A DNA stretch of 50,487 nt from DAOUEX01 sp034430235 (GTDB taxonomy: Bacteria; Chloroflexota; Anaerolineae; UBA2200), in assembly GCA_964478075.1 (NCBI GenBank), contig CAYZGO010000023.1:1-50487 (forward strand), in the 5' to 3' direction. The first letter of the stretch is position 1. Each line of letters starts with the position of its first letter. The position numbers and the translations under genes were made by a program. Shown here piece by piece: positions 8,879 to 16,146 of the stretch. The notes under the pieces are model-generated. The model was not told the DNA's origin, did not search any database, and saw nothing but the letters and a program-made list of their open reading frames with translations.

Positions 8879-10495
8879 TTATCCCCAGCCCAACCAGCCG
8901 AACCATGTTCCAACAAGGCCAGCAGCGAAAACGATAAGGATGATAGTCAGAGGGGACTTCTTTCTAGTCAGCATCCACCAGATCAGCAAAGTCAGAGTCA
9001 GAGGCAGCATGCCTCTCAGTATCCTGTCTAACACGTCGGTTTGCAAGTTCACGGTTTGTGGGCCCACGGTGATGGCGAGCTTGCTAGAAAAGCTGACAGT
9101 CGTGGCTGCCAGAGCGCCAACAACTGTCAGACCAAGTATGCTCGCACCCTCTGTCAGCGGTTGCAGCAAACCTGCCTCCAAGACGCGCTCAACGGCAACT
9201 TTGCCCCAGCGGTACCCTTCCATCCACGTGAAGTAGGAGATGCCTATGATCGCCGCGGATTCCAACAGCACGTAAAGGATAGGTCCGGCAAGGTTGCCCT
9301 GTTGAGCGAGCCCAATGCCCAGAGCGAGAAGAATGGGGGTGATCAACCCTTGTGTCAACGAATCGCCAACGCCAGCAAGTGGCCCCATCAGGCCACTCTT
9401 CACGCTGTTGATAGCTTCATCCGTAATTTGCGCGGCCCCGCTTGCTCGTTCCTCCTCCATAGCCACTGTGACGCCGTGCACCACTGCGCCCACGTTGGGT
9501 TCCGTATTGAAGAAGACCAAATGTCGCTTGAGTGCAGACGCGATCTCCTCCTTAGTGTCATACAGGCGTCTGATGATGGGGGTCATGCTGTGGGCAAAGC
9601 CCAATCCCTGCAGCCGTTCATAGTTGTAGCAGGCGTGAGAGAAGGTCAGCCAGCGCAACCACGCCCCCAGCATGTCCCTGCGCGTAACCCGTCGGCGCGA
9701 CTCAGATGCAGGCCCTTCTGCTGGGGTTGATTCCTGCAGAGGCAATGGCGTACGCAGAGCACCAGTGTACTGCACGTGTAGTGCTGCAGCAATGAGCCCC
9801 AAGAGGGCAATGACCAGCACTGGCAAATCGAGATAGACCGCCAGCAGGAATCCGAGGAGGAAGAATGGCATCAGACGCCATTGGGCCATGTAACTGAGCA
9901 ACATGCCAATCCCAACGGCTGGCAACATACCGCCAACCATAGCCAATCCTTCCACGACCTTGGCCGGCACCAGCGCCATCACCGACTGTACTGCAGCGGA
10001 CCCATAGTAGACAATGATGAAGGCCGGGATGCCATACACCAGCAGTAGAAGGACTTGTGCAGGCCACAGGTTCATGGCAGCCACACCACGAGTGCTGCCC
10101 CGTCGGGCAAAAGCATCGGCCCAGTGCACAAACAGCGAATCAACCGTCATACGAAAGAACCAAATGGCACTACCCAGAAGGCCCAGAGGCACCACAAGTG
10201 ACAGAGCTGTCGGCGCATCCAGCCCAGCGACCATACCTAATGCAGTGCCAATGTAGCCTGCGAAAATGAGATCCCCTGGGAGGGAACCCCCGGTGGAAAT
10301 AAACCCCAGGTAGATAGCGTTGATTGCCGCACCAAGCTGCATGCCGGCAACAACGTCGCCCAGAATCAGGCCCACAATTGTTCCGCCAACTAGTGGACGG
10401 TAGACCGTAAAGTAGCCTACCCCCAGAAACCAGGTGCTCGAGCCCAGATACGCAGCCAGGGCAATAAGCAATGCCTGACCAACACTGATCTCCAT
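8879..10495 (-). CDS. Mannose-class PTS permease, fused IIC-IID
   Basis: Membrane channel of a mannose/fructose/sorbose-family PTS that imports and phosphorylates a substrate with IIA and IIB. The 538-residue chain joins two normally separate subunits. About residues 1-255 are IIC (many hydrophobic segments; GFISTGGSLPGDLIFAGYIG). After a Ser/Pro/Glu/Arg linker near 260-275, the rest is IID (MLGAWLRWLTFSHACYNYE, FFNTEPNVGAVVHGVTVAMEE, GLMGPLAGVGDSL, ending in membrane helices). Substrate specificity cannot be read from the sequence. It lies 39 bases after the IIB gene with a GGAGGG ribosome site. The joint is an uninterrupted frame, so the fusion is genuine. Confidence 0.92.
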   Translation of the reverse strand: MEISVGQALLIALAAYLGSSTWFLGVGYFTVYRPLVGGTIVGLILGDVVAGMQLGAAINAIYLGFISTGGSLPGDLIFAGYIGTALGMVAGLDAPTALSLVVPLGLLGSAIWFFRMTVDSLFVHWADAFARRGSTRGVAAMNLWPAQVLLLLVYGIPAFIIVYYGSAAVQSVMALVPAKVVEGLAMVGGMLPAVGIGMLLSYMAQWRLMPFFLLGFLLAVYLDLPVLVIALLGLIAAALHVQYTGALRTPLPLQESTPAEGPASESRRRVTRRDMLGAWLRWLTFSHACYNYERLQGLGFAHSMTPIIRRLYDTKEEIASALKRHLVFFNTEPNVGAVVHGVTVAMEEERASGAAQITDEAINSVKSGLMGPLAGVGDSLTQGLITPILLALGIGLAQQGNLAGPILYVLLESAAIIGISYFTWMEGYRWGKVAVERVLEAGLLQPLTEGASILGLTVVGALAATTVSFSSKLAITVGPQTVNLQTDVLDRILRGMLPLTLTLLIWWMLTRKKSPLTIILIVFAAGLVGTWFGWLGWG

Positions 10496-10534
10496 ATGCC
10501 TAACCCTCCTCCGTTTGTCAGTTGTGCAAACAAG

Positions 10535-11062
10535 CTAAATACGTCGCCTTCCATCCAGCAGTCCTTCACGTTGCTGCTGCCGAGCAGGCAGGATCTCGGA
10601 TAGGTCCACACGCCGCTCTTCGGGCACCATCTGAAAATAAACACGCACGCCTCGGTCTCGTATGGCAAACAACGCTACGATCTGTTCACTCGTGGCAGAG
10701 ACGCTTTTGTATAGTCGCATTGTCCGTGGACCGGCTGCCAGGCCACCGACATTGAGCTCGCTGAAAGGCACTCCGTTGTTCAGCAGTGCCAGTGCCGTCT
10801 GTGGGGACTTGACCAAAAGCATCACGCCGTGACTGTCGTTCGAAGATGAGCTTAGCTGCTGGCCGGTTTTCTGCACTGTAGTCACGTGCACACGCACGTC
10901 GGGGGGCGCAGCCAGGCGCAATACGTTCTGCAGGAAAGCATCGTGCCACAGTTCGTCATCAACGATCAGTATCTCCTTGCAATCCAGATGTCGTACCCAC
11001 TTCACGACAACCTGGCCATGGATGAGTCTATCGTCAATGCGTACCAGAGTGATGTGTGGCAT
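10535..11062 (-). CDS. Mannose/sorbose-class PTS component IIB
   Basis: Cytoplasmic phosphocarrier that receives phosphate from IIA and gives it to the incoming substrate at the IIC-IID channel. The 175-residue protein begins with VRIDDRLIHGQVVVKW, whose His15 is the phosphorylation site. The rest fits the family fold (ILIVDDELWHD, LNVGGLAAGPRTMRLYKSV, GVRVYFQMVPEERRVDL). It is the first gene behind the FMN riboswitch, with no other ORF in the 130 bases between terminator and ATG. A GGGGGAG ribosome site lies 9 bases before the ATG. A possible weak promoter in that gap (TTGAGT, 18 bases, GATTAT) cannot be excluded. Confidence 0.94.
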   Translation of the reverse strand: MPHITLVRIDDRLIHGQVVVKWVRHLDCKEILIVDDELWHDAFLQNVLRLAAPPDVRVHVTTVQKTGQQLSSSSNDSHGVMLLVKSPQTALALLNNGVPFSELNVGGLAAGPRTMRLYKSVSATSEQIVALFAIRDRGVRVYFQMVPEERRVDLSEILPARQQQREGLLDGRRRI

Positions 11063-11189
11063 GAATTATCATCTCCCCCACCTTATGTGTATCTGCAACG
11101 GCGGCACTCTACCTGTACTGTGCTGCTGGGATAATCACCGCCCTCTTCAGCAAGACTCAATAGGAGACCACCGCAACTGTGTGCGAACT

Positions 11190-11218
11190 AAAAACCCCGA
11201 GGGTTTGTCTCCTCGGGG
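11190..11218 (-). terminator. Riboswitch expression-platform terminator
   Basis: On the minus strand CCCCGAGG (11218-11211), a 7-base loop, CCCTCGGGG (11203-11195) and TTTTT (11194-11190) form a textbook intrinsic terminator between the FMN aptamer and the PTS IIB gene. Premature termination when FMN is bound is the expected control mode. Confidence 0.9.
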
Positions 11219-11249
11219 CAGAAGCACGCAGCCTCGCAGCCTTACGCTT

Positions 11250-11430
11250 CCATAACCTTCTTCCATCCGGACTATACCGTCGGCCCCGGCATCGCACCGG
11301 GTCGACCGCGCCAGCGCGGCTCGTGGGCTGGCATCCTGGTCCCGCCGTCTGTTTGGCGCGACGTCTCTGCAGATGCATCACCACCGATCGGGAATTGGCG
11401 TTCGCCTCACCCTGCCCCGAAGGTCCTATC
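11250..11430 (-). promoter_or_regulatory. FMN riboswitch (RFN element) upstream of PTS operon
   Basis: The minus strand carries the conserved RFN landmarks in order: CCTTCGGGGCAGGGTGA, TTCCCGATCGGTGGTGAT, AGCCCACGAGC, CCGGGGCCGACGGTATAG and AGTCCGGATGGAAGAAGG. The terminal P1 stem closes by ACCTTC pairing GAAGGT. P3 is extended by a GC-rich arm. All core segments of the aptamer are present, so it should bind flavin mononucleotide. It is followed by a terminator and then the IIB gene on the same strand. hflX upstream ends at 11555. FMN riboswitches usually precede rib biosynthesis genes or riboflavin transporters; none is seen here. Confidence 0.95.
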
Positions 11431-11448
11431 ACGTTATTCGTCTGTCAA

Positions 11449-11477
11449 ATCATACATCAATGCGGCTTCCCTGTCAA
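11449..11477 (-). promoter_or_regulatory. Promoter of the riboswitch-PTS transcript
   Basis: TTGACA (11477-11472), a 17-base spacer and TATGAT (11454-11449) on the minus strand place +1 near 11442, about a dozen bases before the aptamer. The riboswitch therefore has its own promoter and does not rely on readthrough from hflX. Confidence 0.8.
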
Positions 11478-11554
11478 ATGCGAACGCTTCGAGTCCAACA
11501 CGGTATCTTCACCAGTCCTATGCCCAAAGCCCCAGCGCACCCGTCGGTCAACCG

Positions 11555-12769
11555 CTATTCGAGATAGGGTTCAAAGCGATTCACAAGCCCGGGCGGCAAC
11601 TTGCCTTCAATGACCGTTCCAACCCGGCTATGGCGCTCATGCTCAACCACGCCGTGTCTGTGAAAGAGGGCTACCAATTCGTTCGCTGCATAGGGTACTT
11701 GAGCCCGCACACGTACCATTTGCTGCGCCAGTATGTTTTCTATCTTGGCCAGGAGATCATCCAGCCCCTGTCCATAGAGCGCCGAAATGGCTACGGCATT
11801 CTGGTACTGTGCAGCCATCAACTGTGCTTTCTCGGGCTCGCTAAGCAGGTCAATCTTGTTCAGTGCTACGAGCATTGGCCTCTGGCCGGCGCCGATTTCC
11901 CTCAACACCTGCTCCACAGTACGTACCTGCTCCCGCACGTTGGGATGCCTAATGTCAGCAATGTGCAATATGAGATCAGCCTCACTGATCTCCTCCAGGG
12001 TAGCACGAAAGGCAGCCACGAGCTGCGTGGGGAGTTTTTGAATAAAGCCAACGGTATCCGTCAGCAGTACTTCTTTGCCCCCAGGAAAGCTCAGACGGCG
12101 CGTAACGGGATCGAGCGTGGCGAAGAGCCTATCCGTAGCCAGTACGCTGGCATTAGTAAGCGTATTGAGCAAAGTGGACTTGCCCGCGTTAGTGTAGCCT
12201 ACCAGCGACACCACGGATAGTCCCTGTCGCTGACGGCGTCTGCGGTACTGCTTTCGGTGACGGCGTACGTGCTCCAGCTCTCTTTTGAGGTGTGCAATAC
12301 GCTGATCGATGAAGCGACGATCGGTCTCGAGTTGGGTTTCGCCAGGTCCACGCAGTCCTACACCACCCGGGCCGCCACGAGCCGCACCGCCGCCTACCTG
12401 GCGAGCCAGGTGCATCCAGGCACGGGTCAGACGGGGCAACCGATACACATATTGTGCAAGTTCCACCTGCAATGCGCCTTCGCGCGTCCGAGCGTGCCTG
12501 GCAAAGATGTCGAGGATCAAGGCCGTGCGATCTATCACCTTGACTCCCAGTTCCTCTTCGAGATTACGCTGCTGATTGGGTGAGAGCTCGTCATCGAAGA
12601 TGATGGTGTCCAGATCCAGTGCCTGGGCGAGGACCTTCAACTCGGCGACCTTGCCCTTGCCTATGTAGGTAGCGGGGTTAATCGCCCTCAATCTCTGCTT
12701 GGCTTGCCCTATGACCTGTACACCGGCTGTCCGTGCCAGTTCGACAAGCTCAATGAGAGAGTCCTCCAA
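11555..12769 (-). CDS. hflX: GTPase HflX
   Basis: Ribosome-associated GTPase that splits or rescues stalled 70S ribosomes, notably after heat stress. The chain has the N-terminal HflX domain (NPATYIGKGKVAEL, FDDELSPNQQRNLEE, VIDRTALILDIFA), the glycine-rich GGGAARGGPGGVGLRGPGE linker, and the G domain (GYTNAGKSTLLN, DTVGFIQKLP, ALNKIDLL). The given start is a TTG. Family homology continues upstream in frame (ERAYLVGAEV, about 12823-12794), yet there is no ATG, GTG or TTG back to the stop at 12884. A strong GGGGAGGAAG site at 12872-12863 points to a GTA codon at 12859. The true N-terminus is probably near there. It is likely co-transcribed with the aminotransferase gene. Confidence 0.93.
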   Translation of the reverse strand: MEDSLIELVELARTAGVQVIGQAKQRLRAINPATYIGKGKVAELKVLAQALDLDTIIFDDELSPNQQRNLEEELGVKVIDRTALILDIFARHARTREGALQVELAQYVYRLPRLTRAWMHLARQVGGGAARGGPGGVGLRGPGETQLETDRRFIDQRIAHLKRELEHVRRHRKQYRRRRQRQGLSVVSLVGYTNAGKSTLLNTLTNASVLATDRLFATLDPVTRRLSFPGGKEVLLTDTVGFIQKLPTQLVAAFRATLEEISEADLILHIADIRHPNVREQVRTVEQVLREIGAGQRPMLVALNKIDLLSEPEKAQLMAAQYQNAVAISALYGQGLDDLLAKIENILAQQMVRVRAQVPYAANELVALFHRHGVVEHERHSRVGTVIEGKLPPGLVNRFEPYLE

Positions 12770-12883
12770 GCACCACGGATGTGTCGCGCCTTTGACTTCC
12801 GCCCCTACCAGATAGGCCCGTTCTACGTGACCATTAGTGCGGAAAACGTTTCTAGCTACGGTTCTTCCTCCCCACGAATGTGA

Positions 12884-14044
12884 CTAGCGCTTGTCTCTCC
12901 TCAGCCTTTCACCTGCTTCACGCAACCGATCCTCCGGCAGAGTTAATGCGATACGCGTGTATCCCTCTCCATTCTCACCGAAAGCTGAGCCGGGCGTCAG
13001 CCAAACCCCCGTCCGTTCCAGCGTACACATGCAAAAGTCATATGACTTCTGACCCTCAGGAAGGCGCGCCCAGACATAAAGCGCCGCTTTGGGTACTTGA
13101 GCTGTCAGTCCCACCGTTGGCAGGAAATCCACCACTACATCTCTACGCCTCTGGTAGATGGCATTGCGCTCTGCCAGCCAACTCTGGTCGCCCGACAGTG
13201 CGGCGATCGCAGCTTCTTGAATGGGCTTGAAAATCCCTGAATCTATGTTGGTCTTCACACGGGCTAACGCCTCGACAGCCTGAGGGCTTCCTACTGCCAT
13301 ACCCACTCGCCAGCCCGCCATGTTGTAGGTCTTGGACAGGGAATTGAATTCTAGTGCCACCTCTTTGGCACCAGGGACCTGTAGCACGCTGGGCGCGCGA
13401 TAGCCATCGAAGGTCAGATCACAATAGGGATTGTCGCAGCACAAAAGCAGGTCGTGGCGCCGTGCAAAGTTCACAGCCCGCGCCAGGAATTCCTGGTCGG
13501 CCACGGCACCGCTAGGGTTATTAGGATAATTCAGCCACAGTATTCTGGCCGCATCGGCTATGTCAGCAGGGATTGATTCCAATTCAGGCAGGAACCCATT
13601 GTCCTCCAGCAGCGGTAGCGGATAACGCACACCTCCGGCCATGTGCGTGCCCAGGCTATAGGTGGGATAGCCTGGATCAGGGACCAGAGCAACGTCGCCC
13701 GAGTCCAAGAAAGCCAACGATATGTTAAAGAGACCCTCCTTTGAGCCAATCAGCACTGCCACTTCCCTGTCTGGATGCAGATGGACATCAAAGCGGCGCG
13801 TATAGTAGTCCGCCATGGCACGTCGCAGCCCCGGCAAGCCGTAATAGCCACCGTAGCCGTGATTGTCTGGCTTCAAGGCTGCTTCGTAGAGGACATCAAT
13901 GATGTGACGTGGTGGTGGTAGGTCAGGGCTGCCGATGCCTAGATTGATCACGTCCACGCCTTCCGCCTTCAGTTGCTCGAGCTTTCGTCCAACCTCGGCA
14001 AAAATATAGGGCGGTAAGTCACTAATGCGTTTGGCTAGTCGCAT
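12884..14044 (-). CDS. LL-diaminopimelate aminotransferase-like, PLP-dependent
   Basis: Class I/II fold-type I aminotransferase. The closest family by motif is DapL, which converts tetrahydrodipicolinate and glutamate to LL-diaminopimelate for lysine and cell-wall synthesis. Motifs are ISDLPPYIFAEVGRKL, INLGIGSPDLPPP, YPTYSLGTHMAGG, LNYPNNPSGAVA and the PLP-lysine loop SLSKTYNMAGWRVG. The product is 386 residues from this start. The longer ORF to 14101 would overlap the peptidase gene; the ATG at 14044 has an AGGAGG upstream and starts right at the conserved region, so I prefer it. Aspartate- or alanine-type transamination is a possible alternative, since DapL paralogues are hard to separate by eye. 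Confidence 0.85.
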   Translation of the reverse strand: MRLAKRISDLPPYIFAEVGRKLEQLKAEGVDVINLGIGSPDLPPPRHIIDVLYEAALKPDNHGYGGYYGLPGLRRAMADYYTRRFDVHLHPDREVAVLIGSKEGLFNISLAFLDSGDVALVPDPGYPTYSLGTHMAGGVRYPLPLLEDNGFLPELESIPADIADAARILWLNYPNNPSGAVADQEFLARAVNFARRHDLLLCCDNPYCDLTFDGYRAPSVLQVPGAKEVALEFNSLSKTYNMAGWRVGMAVGSPQAVEALARVKTNIDSGIFKPIQEAAIAALSGDQSWLAERNAIYQRRRDVVVDFLPTVGLTAQVPKAALYVWARLPEGQKSYDFCMCTLERTGVWLTPGSAFGENGEGYTRIALTLPEDRLREAGERLRRDKR

Positions 14045-14084
14045 CCTACGGGACTCCTCCTTCAATGTGACTCTCGCAACAAGT

Positions 14085-14960
14085 TCACATGCGTTCTTCA
14101 AGCCACGTCTCTAGCACACGCCCCACTCGTTCAAGGCTCTCCGGACTGACTTTGTCGGGTGTATCTTCTGTTGTGTGCCAGTAGGGGTAATCAAAATCTA
14201 TTATGTCTACAGCAACCAGACCCAACTCGCGAAAAGGTAGATGGTCATCAATCATCGCGTAACGGTACTGTGGTACAAAGTACTCCTCGTATCCGAGATC
14301 AGCGGCAATGGCCCACAGCGTCGTCATCAGATGCGGATCGGAATTCTGTTCCCAGAAGATCTCTTGCTCGCTGTCGCCAACCATGTCAATCACAACGACC
14401 GCCTGCGGCTGCACAGAAAGGTTTTGCGCCACGTAGGACGCACCTACAGAGAAGGGCCAACCGTTGATGTTGCCCTGATCCTCTGCGTCAAAGAAAGCCA
14501 GCCAGACCTCAAGGCCCGCTTTGTCAACGTCAAGTGTGCGCGCAAGTTCCAAGAGTACGGCTACGCCACTTGCGCCATCGTTCGCACCCGGCACAGGACG
14601 TGTCGGATCATCAGCGTCGTGGTCAGCAATAGATCGTGTGTCATAGTGCGCGCCCAGGATGATCACTGGCCCCCTACCGTTTGCAGCAATGATGTTGCGT
14701 CCTGTAACACCCCGGTAGGTGAATTCCTGTGTCTCAGTTGCCCATCCCAGCTTACGAAGCTCAGCCATAATATACGCGGCGGTTTTGCGCCCCCCGTCCG
14801 AACCAACGGGACGAGGACCAAAGGCACATTGCTCGAGCACGTGCCTGTACGCCTTCTCACCATCAAACTGCTTATCCCCCGAAGCGCATCCTGTCAACAG
14901 CAGCACAATCAGTATTACACCTGCAAACAAGCGCCGTCCCCAACACCCGGGGCTTCGCAT
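14085..14960 (-). CDS. M28-family peptidase / glutaminyl-cyclase-like lipoprotein
   Basis: Predicted zinc-dependent exopeptidase or glutaminyl cyclase anchored outside the membrane. A signal peptide ends in lipobox LLTGC (Cys25). Metal ligands of the M28 fold are visible: His105 in GAHYDT, Asp128 in NDGASG, Glu160/Asp161 in DAEDQG, Asp192 in IDMVGD and His262 in YWHTTED. The segment IDDHLPFRELGL (from about 237) followed by WHTTED is typical of the glutaminyl-cyclase branch, so pyroglutamate formation at protein N-termini is as likely as peptide cleavage. It starts 3 bases after the preceding isomerase-like gene in a tight operon. Confidence 0.87.
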   Translation of the reverse strand: MRSPGCWGRRLFAGVILIVLLLTGCASGDKQFDGEKAYRHVLEQCAFGPRPVGSDGGRKTAAYIMAELRKLGWATETQEFTYRGVTGRNIIAANGRGPVIILGAHYDTRSIADHDADDPTRPVPGANDGASGVAVLLELARTLDVDKAGLEVWLAFFDAEDQGNINGWPFSVGASYVAQNLSVQPQAVVVIDMVGDSEQEIFWEQNSDPHLMTTLWAIAADLGYEEYFVPQYRYAMIDDHLPFRELGLVAVDIIDFDYPYWHTTEDTPDKVSPESLERVGRVLETWLEERM

Positions 14961-14963
14961 AGT

Positions 14964-15875
14964 CTATTCACCCCTTCGAGCAAGCCCTACTTCGCCCAAT
15001 GTGCACTCTACACAATTGTGACTACACGAAAGTGTAGCCTGAACACCCTCAAAATGCCTCCGACAAAAGCGCAGTGCCTCGCTCAGCTTCTTTCGTACCT
15101 TCCCGTCATCCCCTGCTCCAAGCGCCTGCGGACACGTTTCCACGACTATCAATCCACGGTAACCATCTGCGGACATGCGCTGCAGTAATCTCGCCAACGG
15201 AAGGTGCCCTTGCCCTGGCAGACGATGCTCCCGCCCATCATAGTCCGATAAATGGAGATGGATAATCCGTGCCTTAAGAAGCTCATAGACAGCCAATATG
15301 TCTGTACCCCAAGTGCCAAAGTGGGTGGTGTCTAGAACCAAGGCACTGAAGCGCATCAGGTCCTTTGGCCGATTGAAGCGATAAGCATTCAAACGCAGGC
15401 CCAGCCACCGCAGCGCGGGCATGTTCTCCACCACTAGCTGAACCTCATCACTACCTCGCAAAGCATTCGGCCCCTGCAAAAGCCACTGCGAGTATGCAGC
15501 TCCTTGCGGCCAAAACACCGGCAGCCGTAAACGCTGCCAGCCAAACAGACTACTGGCCACTATCAGCCAATGCCAACGAAACGGTAGATGTGCCACCACC
15601 ACTCGCGCGCCCAACGCACGCGCCAGAGACACGGTACGCTGGACACGCAGCACACGATCACTCTCCCAGCTCTCAACAATGGGCACAAACGGTGTATGTA
15701 ATGACAGAACTGGCAGGCCATGCGCCTCGCTCAGTGAAAGCAGGTAATCTGCCTGCCGTGTCTCCCAGCGCTGATCCACGAGCACTTCAATGCCATCAAA
15801 ACCCACCTCACGCGCCAGGGCAAAAACGCGCTCCAGCCTGTACGTATACAACGAGCCTGTGGACAGAGTGATCAT
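14964..15875 (-). CDS. Sugar phosphate isomerase/epimerase family TIM barrel
   Basis: Xylose-isomerase-like TIM-barrel protein (AP endonuclease 2 superfamily). Substrate unknown. Visible barrel motifs are STGSLYTYRLERVFALAREVGFDGIEVLVD at the N-terminus, LSLHTPFVP, VVVAHLPF, LVVENMP with a metal-site glutamate, VLDTTHFG, HLHLSDYDG with its His-x-His and Asp, and the final IVVETCP. These are the usual divalent-metal positions. The first in-frame codon of the longest ORF is a TTG directly followed by ATG; I use the ATG. It is first gene of the peptidase-aminotransferase-hflX operon, about 10 bases from the predicted transcription start. Confidence 0.8.
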   Translation of the reverse strand: MITLSTGSLYTYRLERVFALAREVGFDGIEVLVDQRWETRQADYLLSLSEAHGLPVLSLHTPFVPIVESWESDRVLRVQRTVSLARALGARVVVAHLPFRWHWLIVASSLFGWQRLRLPVFWPQGAAYSQWLLQGPNALRGSDEVQLVVENMPALRWLGLRLNAYRFNRPKDLMRFSALVLDTTHFGTWGTDILAVYELLKARIIHLHLSDYDGREHRLPGQGHLPLARLLQRMSADGYRGLIVVETCPQALGAGDDGKVRKKLSEALRFCRRHFEGVQATLSCSHNCVECTLGEVGLARRGE

Positions 15876-15891
15876 CAATGCCTCTAGCAGG

Positions 15892-15920
15892 AATATAGCC
15901 TAAAGGCTGTGGATAGTCAA
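15892..15920 (-). promoter_or_regulatory. Promoter of the isomerase-M28-aminotransferase-hflX operon
   Basis: TTGACT (15920-15915), a 17-base spacer and TATATT (15897-15892) on the minus strand. The spacer includes the dyad AGCC-TAAA-GGCT. The resulting leader is only about 10 nt. Confidence 0.7.
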
Positions 15921-15975
15921 GGACTGGGAGCATAGAAAGGATCAACGTGGGGAAGAGAAGTGCAAGTCAGGAACT

Positions 15976-16146
15976 CTATCGGGCAGGCAGAACCGAATTC
16001 GCAGCCACAAACTCTTGCAGATCAGCCAGCGCCCGTTTTGCATACGCCGCGTAACGCTCTCGTTTGCGCCTTCGTGGACCGGCAAGCGGTGGCGTCAGAC
16101 CAAAGCCGGCCTTTATGCTTGCACCACTATCCCAACTATCACCCTT
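15976..16146 (-). other. Open frame directly behind lpdA, possible gene remnant
   Basis: After the lpdA TAA the same frame stays open for 56 codons to a TAG at 15976. It reads as plausible protein (GLTPPLAGPRRRKRERYAAY, then AKRALADLQEFVAAN). There is no ATG, GTG or TTG start in frame. It could be a remnant of a lost gene, a readthrough tail, or chance. I do not recognise it. Confidence 0.3.

Noticed and set aside
11190..11430. Riboswitch belonging to hflX
   Set aside because: It is on the same strand but downstream of the hflX stop, with its own promoter, so it cannot control hflX initiation.
14241..15188. 315-residue plus-strand ORF across the M28 peptidase and isomerase genes
   Set aside because: Overlaps two well-supported genes on the other strand, with no motif or ribosome site.
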